Of a stretch of 64,000 bases of DNA, positions 7,876 to 17,490 are shown one piece after another (positions within the stretch are counted from its first letter, which is position 1; each line of letters starts with the position of its first letter). Source of the stretch: Mumia quercus (GTDB lineage: Bacteria; Actinomycetota; Actinomycetes; Propionibacteriales; Nocardioidaceae). Made by a program: the position numbers and the translations under genes. Below the pieces are notes generated by a model that saw nothing but the letters and a program-made list of their open reading frames with translations, made no database searches and was not told the origin of the DNA. The stretch spans positions 310,001-374,000 of the forward strand of contig NZ_JANZYO010000004.1 in NCBI RefSeq assembly GCF_025506335.1. Reading direction: 5' to 3'.

Positions 7876-8463
7876 TCAGTCGAGGCCCGCGATCACCTCG
7901 AGTGCGCACGAGAGAGCGAGCGCGAGCTCGGCGTCTGCGTCGAAGAGGACGAAGCGCGTGATGCCGGCGGCGAGGAACGCGTCGAGCTGGAACGCGACCG
8001 TGCGTCCGTCGCCGCCGGCCTCCTCGGCCTCCGAGGCGAGGAGGTCGAGCCACTCCTGCTTGAGGGCACGGACCGCATCGGCCACGGGCCCGACCTGCGC
8101 GCCGTACTCCGCCGCCGACGTGACCAGGAAGCACCCGCCAGGGAACACCCGCCGACGCGCGTACGCCGCCCAGCTCTCGACGAGCGCACGCAGCCGCGGC
8201 GCACCGGGCTGTGCCGACCACACCGGCGCGACCACCTCGGCGACGAAGACCCGGCGGGCCTCGGAGATGGCGGCGAGCTGGATCGACTCCCGGTTGGTGA
8301 AGACGGTGAGGATGCCGCTCTTGCTCAGCCCGGTGGCGGTGGCCAGGCCGCCGACGGACAGCGACTCGAGGCCATGGAGCGTCGCGGCGTCGGCGGCCTC
8401 ACGGGCCACCTTCCTGCGTGTCGCGTCGCCGCGCGCCCGTCGTCCGTCGGTCCTGGTGGTCAT
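7876..8463 (-). CDS. TetR-family transcriptional regulator
   Basis: 195 aa. N-terminal HTH at about residues 20-60: AADAATLHGLESLSVGGLA, TGLSKSGILTVFTNRESIQL. The C-terminal part contains an RRVFPGGCFLV segment typical of one TetR subgroup (TetR_C_6-like). It is convergent with the thioesterase gene at 7396, whose promoter holds a perfect TetR palindrome; autoregulation is not evident. The gene follows the TspO-like gene by 9 bp on the same strand, so the pair may share a transcript. Confidence 0.85.
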   Translation of the reverse strand: MTTRTDGRRARGDATRRKVAREAADAATLHGLESLSVGGLATATGLSKSGILTVFTNRESIQLAAISEARRVFVAEVVAPVWSAQPGAPRLRALVESWAAYARRRVFPGGCFLVTSAAEYGAQVGPVADAVRALKQEWLDLLASEAEEAGGDGRTVAFQLDAFLAAGITRFVLFDADAELALALSCALEVIAGLD

Positions 8464-8472
8464 CGACCGAGT

Positions 8473-9261
8473 CTAGGTTCGGCGCCGTTGGCCGCGCAGG
8501 AGCAGGAAGGCGTTCACCGACACGATCACGACGGCGGACACGGCCGCGGTCAGCACCAGGGCGTCCGAGGTGTCACGGACGGCCACCATCGCGCCGACCA
8601 GGGCCCACGCCAGCGCGGCCGCGTACGCCCACGAACCGCCGATCAGCACGCTGAACCCGACCGCGAGGAGGGCGATCACGGCGATCGCCCAGATCTGCCA
8701 CCCGACCTCGGAGCCGTCGAGGTCACCGTCGGCCACCAGCGCCGAGCAGACGTTGAGTCCACCTGCGGCCGTCACCCAGCCCGCGTACAGGCCGGTGGTG
8801 ACCCGGGCGAGAAGCGTCAGCCAGGCCGGCGAGCCGGCCTCGGGCGGGCTCGCCGCCGCGACGTGCGCGGCGTCGACCGCGATCACCACCATCACCAGGA
8901 GGATCACGGCCGTCACCCACGACCACTCGAGCGCGGAGGCGACGATCCACAGCGACGCGCCGAGGTACAGGAGCGCCAGGTCCCCGAGGAGCCGGGCTGA
9001 GGCGACGGTCCCGGTCGAACGCTTGACGACCACCGCCACCCCGTACGCGAGCGTCAGGAGGTAGATCAGGCTCCAGATCGAGAACGTGTAGCCGGAAGGG
9101 GTGATGAGGAGGTCGTCGCCCTGACTGCTCGGCGGCGCTCCCAGGTCACCCAGGGCTTGGACGGCCGGGGTCACCACCTGCACCACGGCCGCGGCGAGCG
9201 CGACCCAGGCGAGGGCGGGCGAGGGACGGGTTGGGGTTCTGCTCGTCGTGGAGGTCGTCAT
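8473..9261 (-). CDS. TspO/MBR-like integral membrane protein
   Basis: 262 aa with about seven hydrophobic segments. The stretch ITPSGYTFSIWSLIYLLTLAYG (key part SGYTFSIWSLIYL, about residues 57-69) is typical of actinobacterial tryptophan-rich sensory proteins related to TspO. Family members bind tetrapyrroles or steroids in the membrane, but ligand binding cannot be shown here and the protein is longer than classical 160-aa TspO. It is divergent from the QsdR-type regulator at 9341. Confidence 0.6.
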   Translation of the reverse strand: MTTSTTSRTPTRPSPALAWVALAAAVVQVVTPAVQALGDLGAPPSSQGDDLLITPSGYTFSIWSLIYLLTLAYGVAVVVKRSTGTVASARLLGDLALLYLGASLWIVASALEWSWVTAVILLVMVVIAVDAAHVAAASPPEAGSPAWLTLLARVTTGLYAGWVTAAGGLNVCSALVADGDLDGSEVGWQIWAIAVIALLAVGFSVLIGGSWAYAAALAWALVGAMVAVRDTSDALVLTAAVSAVVIVSVNAFLLLRGQRRRT

Positions 9262-9340
9262 CCCTTCTCACGCTACCGGGGGAAGCCAGGGTCCACAGCC
9301 CGCGACGCAGGTCTTGCGGGCGCTCGCCGCGCGTGGTGAC

Positions 9341-9919
9341 ATGTCCGCCATGTCCACCCGCGTGCTCGCGCCAGGCGACGCGATGGTGGCTGCCCGCCGC
9401 TGGTTCCTCGACGGCCGGCCGCTCGACATGCAGTCTCTCGCCGACGAGCTGGCGGTCGGCCGAGCGACGCTCTACCGCGTCGTCGGCAGCAGGGACCGGC
9501 TGCTCGGGGACGTCCTCGTGTCGTTCGCGCGACCGACGATCGCCGCCTCACTCGGGCGAGCACGTGAGCGCGGGACGGCTCCAGGCGTGGATCGTCTCGT
9601 CGACGCCGCGAAGATCATGAACCGCGCCGTCATCGACTTCGTCCCGCTGCGGACGTTCGTCGCCGCCGACCCCGAGACGGCCTTCCGCGTGCTCTTCATG
9701 CCGACCGCCGGCGTCCACCTGCGCATCGTCGCGGCCTGGCAACAGGTCTTGGGCGACGCGCTCGCGTGCGGCGAGATCCGACCGACCGCCGACGTCGAGC
9801 GGCTGGCGTACCTGTTCGTCAGGATCGGCGAGTCGATGATCCACGCCGACCTTCTCGCCGGCCGCGAACCCGATCTCGACCTCGCCGCCGACCTTCAGCG
9901 CTCGCTGCTGCTCACCTGA
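9341..9919 (+). CDS. QsdR/TetR-type transcriptional regulator
   Basis: 192 aa from the ATG at 9341 (a second ATG at 9350 is possible). The HTH is at about residues 25-55: MQSLADELAVGRATLYRVVG, followed by SRDRLLGDVL. The C-terminal region (AKIMNRAVIDFVPLRTFVAADPE trimmed here to NRAVIDFVPLRTFVA) matches the QsdR group that in Rhodococcus sits beside a lactone-degrading gene. Here the neighbours are a divergent TspO-like gene and a convergent secreted esterase whose stop overlaps its 3' end by 8 bp. The target is unknown. Confidence 0.75.
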   Translation: MSAMSTRVLAPGDAMVAARRWFLDGRPLDMQSLADELAVGRATLYRVVGSRDRLLGDVLVSFARPTIAASLGRARERGTAPGVDRLVDAAKIMNRAVIDFVPLRTFVAADPETAFRVLFMPTAGVHLRIVAAWQQVLGDALACGEIRPTADVERLAYLFVRIGESMIHADLLAGREPDLDLAADLQRSLLLT

Positions 9920-11522
9920 CGGAGCCGAGAGTCGCCCAGAACCCGCAGCGGCTCGCCTCGGCGACGTCCTCGGTCGCGATCCCGCCGCTGCCGGGCAGAT
10001 CGAGGGCCAGCACGTCACCGGGCCCCTCGTACGCCGGCCAGCGCGGGAGCCCGCGTCCGTGCGGCCTCCCCGTCGCCGCGAAGCTCGTCCAGTACGCCAC
10101 CATCGCGTCGGACAGCTCCTCCTGCTCCGGTGTCAGCCCGTCGCCGAAGAGCCCCGGGAAGAGGAACGGCAGCTCGGTCGCGTGCGCGGCACCGTCCTGA
10201 CCCGCGAGGAGCGGGATGAGCGGGTCGGCGGTCCGGTCCTGGAACTGGTACGCGTAGACGCGGACCCCTCGACGTTCGCTCGCGAGGTCGTACGCACGCA
10301 CGTGCGTGCAGGTCGACAGCGGCGAGCCGGCATCGCTGAACACGGTGGCGAGGGCGATGATCGGTGACGGGTACGCCTCTGCGGGATAGCGCGCGAGCAC
10401 CGCAGGTGCGGCCGGGCCGAAGATCGCCCCGAGCGTCGCGGGGTACTGCGCGGCGGTCAGAGAGGTGCCGTACTGGAGCGGCACGAACAGGCGGTTCTCG
10501 TCGAGGGTGTTGCCGTGGATGAGGTCGACCCGGTGAGCGGTCCCGTCGCGCAGCGCCGCGCCGGGCTGCTGCGGGAGGATCCCATCGCCGACGACCGGGC
10601 CACCACCGGGCCAGGCGCGAAGCAGCGTCTCCGCGTCGACCTCGCGCAGGCACGCCGGCACGTCGCTCGCGTCCGCGCACCCGACCTCCCGAGCGACCTC
10701 CTCACCCGACTCCTCCGCCACCGCGCGTACCGTCAGGTCGCTCGCGCACGAGTAGCTCTGGGCGATCGCGCGGCGGAACAGGCCGCGTGCCTGCGGCGAC
10801 GCGAGGTGCGCGCACACCGAGGCGCTGCCGGCCGACTCACCGAAGACGGTGACGTTGCGCGGGTTGCCTCCGAACGCCCGGGCGTTCTGCTGCACCCACC
10901 GCAGGGCCGCCTGCTGGTCGAGGATCCCGGCATTGCCGGACCCGCGTCGTCGGTCCTCTGCGCTCAGACCTGGGTGGGCGAGGAAGCCGAGCGCGCCCAA
11001 GCGGTAGTTCACCGTGACGACCACGACGTCGCCGTCCACCGCCAGGCGGGACGCGTCGTAGCTGCTGCCCGCGCCGGTGAGGAACGACCCGCCGTGGATC
11101 CACACCATCACCGGCAGGCCGGCACGTCGTGCCGATCGACCGGCCGGTGTGGTGACGTTGAGGGTCAGGCAGTCCTCGCCGAAGGTCGTCGGGTTGCCGG
11201 TCCCGTTCGACAGCTGGGCGCACTGAGGACCCGGCACGGTCGCGTCCCGGACACCGCGCCACGGCGTCGGTGGCACCGGGGCTCGGAAGCGACGCTCACC
11301 CACCGGCGGGGCCGCGTACGGAATGCCCTCGAACGTACGGAACCCGGGATGCGCCTCCCCCCTGACGGCACCGTCGACTGTGCGGACGACGAGGTCCGTG
11401 CGCGGGCTCGGGGAGCTCGCGTCGGCGGGACCCGCCAGGCTCGCGGCCACGACGGCGACGGCGAGCGCGCACGCCACCCGGAGCGGGCGGCGAAGAACAC
11501 GGCGTCGGTGAAGAACGTGCAC
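9912..11522 (-). CDS. Secreted type-B carboxylesterase
   Basis: 536 aa with a Sec signal (ALAVAVVAASLAGPADA). The type-B esterase features are all visible: FEGIPYAAPPVGERRF near residue 64, oxyanion loop HGGSF at 143-147, and nucleophile elbow GESAGS with Ser230. Paired cysteines (C101/C118 and C238-region) fit the usual disulfides. It should hydrolyse carboxyl esters outside the cell. The stop overlaps the end of the convergent QsdR-type regulator by 8 bp. Start ATG is the one that provides the signal peptide. Confidence 0.9.
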   Translation of the reverse strand: MHVLHRRRVLRRPLRVACALAVAVVAASLAGPADASSPSPRTDLVVRTVDGAVRGEAHPGFRTFEGIPYAAPPVGERRFRAPVPPTPWRGVRDATVPGPQCAQLSNGTGNPTTFGEDCLTLNVTTPAGRSARRAGLPVMVWIHGGSFLTGAGSSYDASRLAVDGDVVVVTVNYRLGALGFLAHPGLSAEDRRRGSGNAGILDQQAALRWVQQNARAFGGNPRNVTVFGESAGSASVCAHLASPQARGLFRRAIAQSYSCASDLTVRAVAEESGEEVAREVGCADASDVPACLREVDAETLLRAWPGGGPVVGDGILPQQPGAALRDGTAHRVDLIHGNTLDENRLFVPLQYGTSLTAAQYPATLGAIFGPAAPAVLARYPAEAYPSPIIALATVFSDAGSPLSTCTHVRAYDLASERRGVRVYAYQFQDRTADPLIPLLAGQDGAAHATELPFLFPGLFGDGLTPEQEELSDAMVAYWTSFAATGRPHGRGLPRWPAYEGPGDVLALDLPGSGGIATEDVAEASRCGFWATLGSVR

Positions 11523-11641
11523 GGGGGCTCCTGGGGGTCGGATGCGCCGCTCTCACCTCGGCCGCGTTGCGACGCTAGCCATCCCTTGCCGAAGGGCGCC
11601 AGGGTGCGCGGTCAACGTGAGACCGCGTCCCAGTGCGGGCG

Positions 11642-12097
11642 CTATCCCGTGCGTTGCTGCGCGCGGTCGAACTCCGCGCGAGCCTCGACGATCTCCTCCT
11701 GGTGCTCCTCCGTCCACCGCACCAGCGACTGGATCGTCCCGAGGAGGGTGCGGCCCAGCGGCGAGAGACAGTACTCCACGCGGGGAGGGACCTCGGCGTA
11801 CACGGTGCGGCAGACGAGACCGTCACGCTCGAGGTTGCGCAGCGTCACCGTCAGCATCCGCTGGCTGATCCCGTCGATCTCGCGGCGCAGCTCGTTGAAG
11901 CGCATCGTCCGCTCCTCGAGGAGGGAGACGACGAGGAGCGACCACTTGTCGGCGATCCGGTCGAGGATCTGGCGGACCTCGCAGTTCTCACGGGCGTCCC
12001 ACTGGAACGCTGCCCAGCGAGCGTCGTCGTCGCTCACGTGAGAAGGCTCGGTCACTTCCAGAGAACCTGGTGACGTCGAAGTGCGTACTTCCGCCAT
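11642..12097 (-). CDS. HxlR-family transcriptional regulator
   Basis: 151 aa. The winged HTH has the HxlR hallmark: Cys in ENCEVRQILDRIADKWSLLV followed by MRFNELRREIDGISQRML and a wing ending in PPRVEYCLSPLG. HxlR proteins sense electrophiles or redox state, often through the N-terminal Cys. It is divergent from an MFS exporter at 12171, the probable target; a 15-bp inverted repeat lies between the starts. The N-terminus of about 35 residues before the Cys is poorly conserved, so a later start is possible. Confidence 0.88.
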   Translation of the reverse strand: MAEVRTSTSPGSLEVTEPSHVSDDDARWAAFQWDARENCEVRQILDRIADKWSLLVVSLLEERTMRFNELRREIDGISQRMLTVTLRNLERDGLVCRTVYAEVPPRVEYCLSPLGRTLLGTIQSLVRWTEEHQEEIVEARAEFDRAQQRTG

Positions 12098-12125
12098 GCG
12101 GCCATCCTCGCTGAGACTGGCTCCA

Positions 12126-12140
12126 GTTACAAGAAGTAAC
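12126..12140. promoter_or_regulatory. Candidate HxlR operator
   Basis: GTTAC-AAGAA-GTAAC is a perfect 5-bp inverted repeat with 5-nt spacer, in the 73-bp divergent region between hxlR-type gene (12097) and the MFS exporter (12171). HxlR sites in other bacteria are short dyads of this kind. It probably controls both genes. Confidence 0.55.
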
Positions 12141-12170
12141 CAGGATCCCTTTCGTCACCAGGAGCCGCTC

Positions 12171-13583
12171 GTGACCGCCACACCTGCCCTCGACTCACGC
12201 CCCCAGCGGATGACGCGGCGCGCGTGGGCGCTGCTTCTCGTCCTCTGCGGGGCCCTCTTCCTCGAAGGCATCGACATCGCGATGCTCAACGTCGCCGTCC
12301 CGGCGATCGCCGCCGACCTCGACCTCCAGGCCGGGTCGGCGCACTGGATCATCAGCGCGTACGTCCTGGGCTACGGCGGATTCATGCTGCTCGGCGGACG
12401 CTCGGCCGACCTCTTCGGGCGGCGCCGCGTCTTCCTGGTCGGACTCGCCGTCTTCGTCGCCTTCTCCGGTGTCGGCGGCCTCGCCGACGCCGGGTGGGTG
12501 CTCGTGGTCGCTCGCTTCGTCACCGGGGTCTCCGCGGGATTCATGACGCCGGCCGGGTTCAGCATCGTGACCTCGACCTTCCCGGAGGGACCGCTGCGCA
12601 ACCGCGCGCTCGTCGTCTACGGGGCGGTCGGTGCGGGCGGCTTCAGCCTCGGGATGGTCGTCGGCGGCCTCCTCACGACCGTGAGCTGGCGGTGGGTCTT
12701 CTTCGCGCCTGTCGTCCTCGGCCTCCTCCTGCTCCTCGCCGGACGCGCCCTGATCCGTCCCGACCAGCCGCGCACCGCGCCCGCCGAGGGGTTCGACGTC
12801 GTGGGAGCGGTGGCCGTGACCGCGGCGATGGTGGCGACCGTGCTCGGGATCGTGAACCTCGGCGAGGGCCACACCGGCCCGGCCGTGCTCGCGATGGCTG
12901 GTGCTGCGGTCCTGCTCGTCGCCTTCGTCGCGTGGGAGCGCCGCTCCCCCGCGCCCCTGGTGCGTCTGAGCATCCTCCGCGACGGCATGCTGCTCTCCAG
13001 CAGCACTGCGGGCCTGCTCTTCATGGGCGCGTTCTTCGGGTTCCAGCTGCTCGTGACGCTCTACCTCCAGGACCTCCGCGGCTGGAGCGCCCTGGAGACG
13101 GGTCTGACGTTCGCGATCATGGGGGCGGACATGGTGATCGCCCCGCTGCTGACGCCCCTCCTGGTGGCACGGTTGGGCAACGCCGCGGTGATGACCGCCG
13201 GGTTCGCCAGCGCGACCGCCGCGTTCGCCCTGACCCTCCGCCTCGACGACGACTGGGTCTACGTCGACCTGCTCCCGACCCTCCTGCTGGTCTCGCTCGC
13301 GTTCGCCTTCGCGTACGGGCCGCTCACCGCCGCCGCCACCGAAGGCCTCGACGAGTCCGAGCACGGCATCGCAGGCGGGATCGTCTACACGGCCTTCCAG
13401 TTCGGTGCGGCTCTCGGGCTGTCGGCCGTGACGATCGTCCTGGTCGGAGGAAGCGCCGAGGAGGCGACGCTCGCGGACTACCGACGCGCGCTGGTCGTCC
13501 CGACGGCGGCCGCCGCGCTCGCCGTCGTCATCGGCACCACGGCATGGGCACGGCGCAGGGGCGGCGCCCTTCAGCGGAACTGA
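12171..13583 (+). CDS. MFS drug exporter, DHA2-like
   Basis: 470 aa from GTG at 12171, which has an AGGAG ribosome site 6 nt upstream; the longer frame from 12081 would overlap the divergent regulator. It shows motif C/A features of 14-segment drug:H+ antiporters: LNVAVPAIAADL, WIISAYVLGYGGFMLLGGR, then DLFGRRR in the first cytosolic loop. It likely exports hydrophobic drugs or dyes under control of the divergent HxlR regulator. Substrate unknown. Confidence 0.88.
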   Translation: MTATPALDSRPQRMTRRAWALLLVLCGALFLEGIDIAMLNVAVPAIAADLDLQAGSAHWIISAYVLGYGGFMLLGGRSADLFGRRRVFLVGLAVFVAFSGVGGLADAGWVLVVARFVTGVSAGFMTPAGFSIVTSTFPEGPLRNRALVVYGAVGAGGFSLGMVVGGLLTTVSWRWVFFAPVVLGLLLLLAGRALIRPDQPRTAPAEGFDVVGAVAVTAAMVATVLGIVNLGEGHTGPAVLAMAGAAVLLVAFVAWERRSPAPLVRLSILRDGMLLSSSTAGLLFMGAFFGFQLLVTLYLQDLRGWSALETGLTFAIMGADMVIAPLLTPLLVARLGNAAVMTAGFASATAAFALTLRLDDDWVYVDLLPTLLLVSLAFAFAYGPLTAAATEGLDESEHGIAGGIVYTAFQFGAALGLSAVTIVLVGGSAEEATLADYRRALVVPTAAAALAVVIGTTAWARRRGGALQRN

Positions 13584-14425
13584 GCGAGCGCCTGCCGCAA
13601 GTCGTCGACGGCGGCCGAGACCTCGTCCAGCTTCTCGGCCGCCTCCGCCCGCGCCCGTACGGCGGGGGTCGCGTCGTCTGCACCGGCACCGTCGTACGTC
13701 CGCGCGAACGCGAGGGTGTCCCGGACGTCACCGAGGATGTCGTGGATCCGCTCCGCACCGGACGCGACCGCCTCGGCCTTCGCCCCGAAGACCCCGACCG
13801 GTGGGCGCGTCACCGACTCGACCGCGTAGCGCAGCCGCCGCGCCGCCTTGCGCAGCTCGTGCACCGCCTCCTCGTCGTCCGGCGACGCAGTCGCGACCTC
13901 GGCGCGCGCCAGCACGCGGTCCCCCTCCTTGGCGATCCGGCGCCGCAACCCGCGCTTCGTACGCCGACCCGCCTTGGGAGTGCGGGGCGGTGCCTCGAGG
14001 AACACCGCCAGCTCGTGGCGTCGCTCCTGCGCCGCCTTGGTGACACCGCGGCGTGCGACGCCCCGGTGGGCAGCGTCGTACGCTGCGCGGAGCTCGTCGA
14101 GCAGCTGCGCCCCAGCGGGATCGTCGGAGTCGACGAAGCGCTCGGCGACCGCGATCCGGACCTCAAGGTCCCGCGCCTCCCCGAGCTCGCGTCCCCACTC
14201 GCGATAGGCGTGGTGGAGCCGGCGGACGGTGTCGTCGTCGAAGAACGGGCGGTACGCCGCGAGCGTGCTCCGCAGCCGGCGCACCGCCTTGCGGTGGGCA
14301 TGGACACCGTCCGGCCGGTCGAGCAGCGCAGGTCCGAGCGTGGCGTCGAGCTGGTCAGCGACCGCGCGCAGGCTCTCGACCACCGCCTCACCGGCATCCA
14401 GGGGCCGGACCGCACCCTCGCTCAT
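13571..14425 (-). CDS. CHAD domain protein
   Basis: 284 aa, all-helical. Conserved histidine/arginine patterns of CHAD domains are present: [20 protein letters not shown] near residue 36 and [18 protein letters not shown] near 185. CHAD domains bind inorganic polyphosphate through these basic helices. No CYTH domain is fused or adjacent. ATG at 14425 is chosen because the fold begins at about residue 10. It converges with the MFS gene (13-bp overlap) and is divergent from the DUF389 gene at 14460. Confidence 0.85.
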   Translation of the reverse strand: MSEGAVRPLDAGEAVVESLRAVADQLDATLGPALLDRPDGVHAHRKAVRRLRSTLAAYRPFFDDDTVRRLHHAYREWGRELGEARDLEVRIAVAERFVDSDDPAGAQLLDELRAAYDAAHRGVARRGVTKAAQERRHELAVFLEAPPRTPKAGRRTKRGLRRRIAKEGDRVLARAEVATASPDDEEAVHELRKAARRLRYAVESVTRPPVGVFGAKAEAVASGAERIHDILGDVRDTLAFARTYDGAGADDATPAVRARAEAAEKLDEVSAAVDDLRQALAQFR

Positions 14426-14459
14426 GAAGGGACCGTACTCCCCCGCAGGCGGCAGCGGC

Positions 14460-15437
14460 ATGCGCAAGACTGCGCACGTGCTGCATCTCCGCATCGTCAC
14501 GCCGTCGGACCTGACCGACGACGTGGCCGGCCTGCTCGACGCCGACGTGTCGGTCAGCAGCGTCGTCGTCCTCCGCGGCGCTGCCGTCAAGCCGGTCGGC
14601 GACGTCGTCGAGGCGGACGTCGCCCGCGAGGGAGCCAACGAGATCGTCGACCGTCTGCGGGAGCTCGGTGTCCATCGACGAGGGACCGTCCAGGTCGTCC
14701 CTGTCGAGACGTGGCTGTCCCAGGCCGGCTACGAGGCCGACGCGCGCACCCCCGGCAGCAGTGCCGACGCCGTCGTGTGGGCGGAGGTCACCCAGCGGGC
14801 GTACGAGGACTCCGAGGCCAACTGGACCTACATGTCGTTCATGGTCCTCGCGACGCTCCTGGCCTCGATCGCGATCGTCGTGGACTCGATGATCCTCGTG
14901 ATCGGTGCGATGGTGCTCGGGCCGGAGTTCGGCGCGATCGCCGCGCTGGGCGTCGCCCTGGTGCGTCGCCGCTACCAGCTGCTCGCGCTTGCGACCCGTA
15001 CCCTCGTGGCGGGATTCGTCGTGGCGATCCTGCTCACCACGTGTCTCGTCCTGGTGGCGCGCCTGGCGGGATGGATCACGTCTGACCTCCTGGCCGAGCC
15101 GCGCTCGGACACCGCGTTCATCTACACACCGGACCGGTGGTCGTTCGTCGTCGCGGTGATCGCCGCCTCCGCCGGCGTCCTCTCACTGACCTCGGCCCGC
15201 ATCGGAGGACTGTCGGGCGTCTTCATCTCGGTGACGACGATCCCCGCCGCCGGCAACGTCGCCCTGGGGCTCGCCTTCGCCCACTGGGACGAGGTCTGGG
15301 GCAGCACGCTCCAGCTCCTCGTCAACATCTCGGGGATGGCGCTCGCAGGCTGGATCACGCTGGCGCTGCAGCAGAGCGTGTGGGCGAGAGTCTCTCACCA
15401 CCGAGCACGGCTGATGGGACGCAGAGCGCGGCCCTAG
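14460..15437 (+). CDS. DUF389 membrane protein
   Basis: 325 aa. The N-terminal 90 residues form a soluble ACT-like part beginning [15 protein letters not shown]; the C-terminal part has six or more membrane segments including [20 protein letters not shown] and the [14 protein letters not shown] motif typical of DUF389 (TIGR00341-like) proteins. The function is unknown. A GTG at 14478 is an alternative start. Its last four bases overlap the stop of the convergent PLP-enzyme gene. It is divergent from the CHAD gene with only 34 bp between. Confidence 0.82.
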   Translation: MRKTAHVLHLRIVTPSDLTDDVAGLLDADVSVSSVVVLRGAAVKPVGDVVEADVAREGANEIVDRLRELGVHRRGTVQVVPVETWLSQAGYEADARTPGSSADAVVWAEVTQRAYEDSEANWTYMSFMVLATLLASIAIVVDSMILVIGAMVLGPEFGAIAALGVALVRRRYQLLALATRTLVAGFVVAILLTTCLVLVARLAGWITSDLLAEPRSDTAFIYTPDRWSFVVAVIAASAGVLSLTSARIGGLSGVFISVTTIPAAGNVALGLAFAHWDEVWGSTLQLLVNISGMALAGWITLALQQSVWARVSHHRARLMGRRARP

Positions 15438-16555
15438 CCGTTCATGCCGCGCGCGGCGACCGACCAGGTCCCCCGCTCGTCACCGTCGCGGACGTGCACA
15501 CGGTCGGCCAGGTTGATCGCGGTGCAGGCGTGGTTCGGCAGCACGGCGACGCGATCGCCTGTCCGAGGGACGTCCGAGGGGTCGACGCCACTGACGTCGA
15601 CCACGCCGTGGTGCTCCCAGATCCGGTCGACCCGCGCGCCGGGGACGCCCAGGAGCATCCCGTGCCCGTCGACGTACGCCGGCCGGTCCGCAGCGAGCAC
15701 CTTGGAGCCGGCGTCGAGGACAAGACGGTCCGGTGCCGGTGTGCTCACGACGGTGGTGACGACGGCCAGCGCGACGTCGGAGGTCGCCGCAGTGCCGAGG
15801 GCGACCTGCTGCGCGTCCTGGAAGGCGTACACGCCGGGGCGGGTCTCGGTGACGACCGTCGTGTCGGTGGCCTCGTACGACGGGGTGGCGCCGCCGCTGC
15901 GGACCGGGCAGGGCAGGCCGACGGCCGTGAACGCCTCGGCGGCACGCGACAAAGCACGTGCCTCGTCCTCGGCGGCGGGCTTGCCCGCCCCCACGGCGTA
16001 CGCCTGGCCCGGGAACGTGAAGACACCGCCGACGGTGAGCCCGTGCTCGGCGGCGTACGCCGCGAGCGTGCCCGCCTCCTCCGGCGCGACCCCCGTCCGG
16101 CGCAGCCCGCACTCGACCTCGACCAGCACCGACAGTCGGGGATGAGTGGCGAGCCCGTGGCGTACGAGGGCGTCGACTCCATCACGGGAGTCGACGCCGA
16201 GGATGACGTCGGCCGTCTCGAGCAGCCGCTGCACACGAGTCCCGACGTCGGGGGTGGCGAGGACGGGGTAGGCGATGAAGAGGTCGTCGAAGCCGACATC
16301 GGCGAAGCACTCCGCCTCGCCCACCGTCGCGAGCGTCAGCCCGCGGGCACCGGCGTCGACCTGCAGGCGCGCGACCTCGGGGATCTTGTGGGTCTTGACG
16401 TGCGGGCGCAGCCGCACGCCGCCGTCGTCGCAGAGCGCCTGCGCGCGGGCGACGTTGCGCCGCAGCGTCGGGAGGTCGACGGCGAGGAACGGCGTCGCGA
16501 TGTCCTGCCACCGGTCGGCGGACCACCGCTCGTCAGCCACGACGCTGTCACTCAT
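15434..16555 (-). CDS. PLP-dependent D-serine dehydratase / D-threonine aldolase-like enzyme (DSD1 type)
   Basis: 373 aa, fold-type III (alanine-racemase-like barrel). The PLP lysine lies in RPHVKTHK (K54). The C-terminal metal site PNHAC (His and Cys, about residue 345) matches eukaryotic-type D-serine dehydratases, which use zinc to eliminate water from D-serine; D-threonine aldolases share the fold. It may degrade D-amino acids. Single gene; its stop overlaps the DUF389 stop, and the next small membrane gene on the same strand lies upstream of it. Confidence 0.82.
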   Translation of the reverse strand: MSDSVVADERWSADRWQDIATPFLAVDLPTLRRNVARAQALCDDGGVRLRPHVKTHKIPEVARLQVDAGARGLTLATVGEAECFADVGFDDLFIAYPVLATPDVGTRVQRLLETADVILGVDSRDGVDALVRHGLATHPRLSVLVEVECGLRRTGVAPEEAGTLAAYAAEHGLTVGGVFTFPGQAYAVGAGKPAAEDEARALSRAAEAFTAVGLPCPVRSGGATPSYEATDTTVVTETRPGVYAFQDAQQVALGTAATSDVALAVVTTVVSTPAPDRLVLDAGSKVLAADRPAYVDGHGMLLGVPGARVDRIWEHHGVVDVSGVDPSDVPRTGDRVAVLPNHACTAINLADRVHVRDGDERGTWSVAARGMNG

Positions 16556-16574
16556 GACCTCACCCTAGGGCGGC

Positions 16575-16946
16575 TCAGCTCGTCGCGACGAAGAACGTCG
16601 CCACCGCCAGCACCACGCAGGTCGGTGTCATCGTGTAGCGCTCGGGCCTGCTGCGCGAAAGCGCGTTGACGACCACGCTGAGGACAGCGAAGACGAACAC
16701 GACCCACGCTCCGACGGAGGCGACCCCGTCGGCGAGCGCGTCGATCTCACCTGATCGGTCGAGCACGACGACGGCGAACGCGGCGTACAGCACGATCGAG
16801 AGTGCGCTCCCCACCCGGAGCGACGCGGGCAGCACGCGCGCCTGCCCTCCCCAGGCGAAGGCGCCCCACGGCGCACCGCACGCGAGTGCGAGCTGGAAGG
16901 CGGCGAGAAGAGCGAGGACAGCGACGACGATCCAGGCGGCGAGCAC
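16575..16946 (-). CDS. Small four-segment membrane protein, unknown
   Basis: 123 aa from GTG. Hydrophobic stretches at about residues 3-23, 44-62, 72-93 and 105-122 suggest four membrane spans with little outside them. DUF3995-like proteins have a similar WGAFAWGG patch (residues 27-34 here), a tentative match only. It sits between the PLP enzyme and a VOC protein on the same strand with short gaps (19 and 21 bp), so co-transcription is likely. Confidence 0.6.
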   Translation of the reverse strand: MLAAWIVVAVLALLAAFQLALACGAPWGAFAWGGQARVLPASLRVGSALSIVLYAAFAVVVLDRSGEIDALADGVASVGAWVVFVFAVLSVVVNALSRSRPERYTMTPTCVVLAVATFFVATS

Positions 16947-16967
16947 GGACGCAGGCTATCGGGGACG

Positions 16968-17429
16968 TCAGTCCAGGCAGAACACGTTGCCTTCCGGGTC
17001 CTCCATGACGAGGTGACCGGCGCCCATCGGAGGCTCCGGGTCGTGTCGCTCGATCCTGGTGGCCCCCAGCGCGACGAGGCGCTCGCACTCCGCCTCCAGC
17101 GCCGCCATCCGCTCTTCACCCTGCAGTCCCGGGGCGGCCCGGACGTCGAGGTGGACGCGGTTCTTGGCGACCTTGTCCTCGGGAACCTGCTGGAAGAACA
17201 GCCGTGGGCCGTCCCCGTCCGGGTCCTCGATCGCGGAGCGGGAGTTGCGGGCGGCCTCCGGGACACCGATCTGCGCGAGGAAGTCGTCCCACGCGGCGAG
17301 CGGGTCGGCGCCCTCGGGCAGCTCGACACCGGGAGGGCCGGGGTGGACGTACCCCAGGACGTCGCGCCAGAAGGTCGACAACGTCCTGGGGTCGTGTGCG
17401 TCGAAGGTGACTTGTACGTGTCGGCTCAT
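16968..17429 (-). CDS. VOC/glyoxalase-like domain protein
   Basis: 153 aa. Two beta-alpha-beta-beta-beta modules: HVQVTFDAHDPRTLSTFWRD at the N-terminus and NRVHLDVRAAP at about residue 92, closing with MEDPEGNVFCLD. The His/Glu positions fit a metal site of the Glyoxalase_6 type. The reaction is unknown. ATG at 17429 is used because the first strand starts right after it; the frame extends upstream without conserved sequence. Confidence 0.82.
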   Translation of the reverse strand: MSRHVQVTFDAHDPRTLSTFWRDVLGYVHPGPPGVELPEGADPLAAWDDFLAQIGVPEAARNSRSAIEDPDGDGPRLFFQQVPEDKVAKNRVHLDVRAAPGLQGEERMAALEAECERLVALGATRIERHDPEPPMGAGHLVMEDPEGNVFCLD

Positions 17430-17490
17430 CTCGTCACTGTCCCACCGCTTGCGGACAGAGAGCGTCCGCAATGCACCGCGTCATCGCCGA

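Noticed and set aside
12224-15085. Very long open frame (about 950 codons) on the + strand
   Set aside because: It overlaps the MFS, CHAD and DUF389 genes in another frame and translates to Arg/Pro/Gly-rich sequence without any family pattern, typical of GC-rich shadows.
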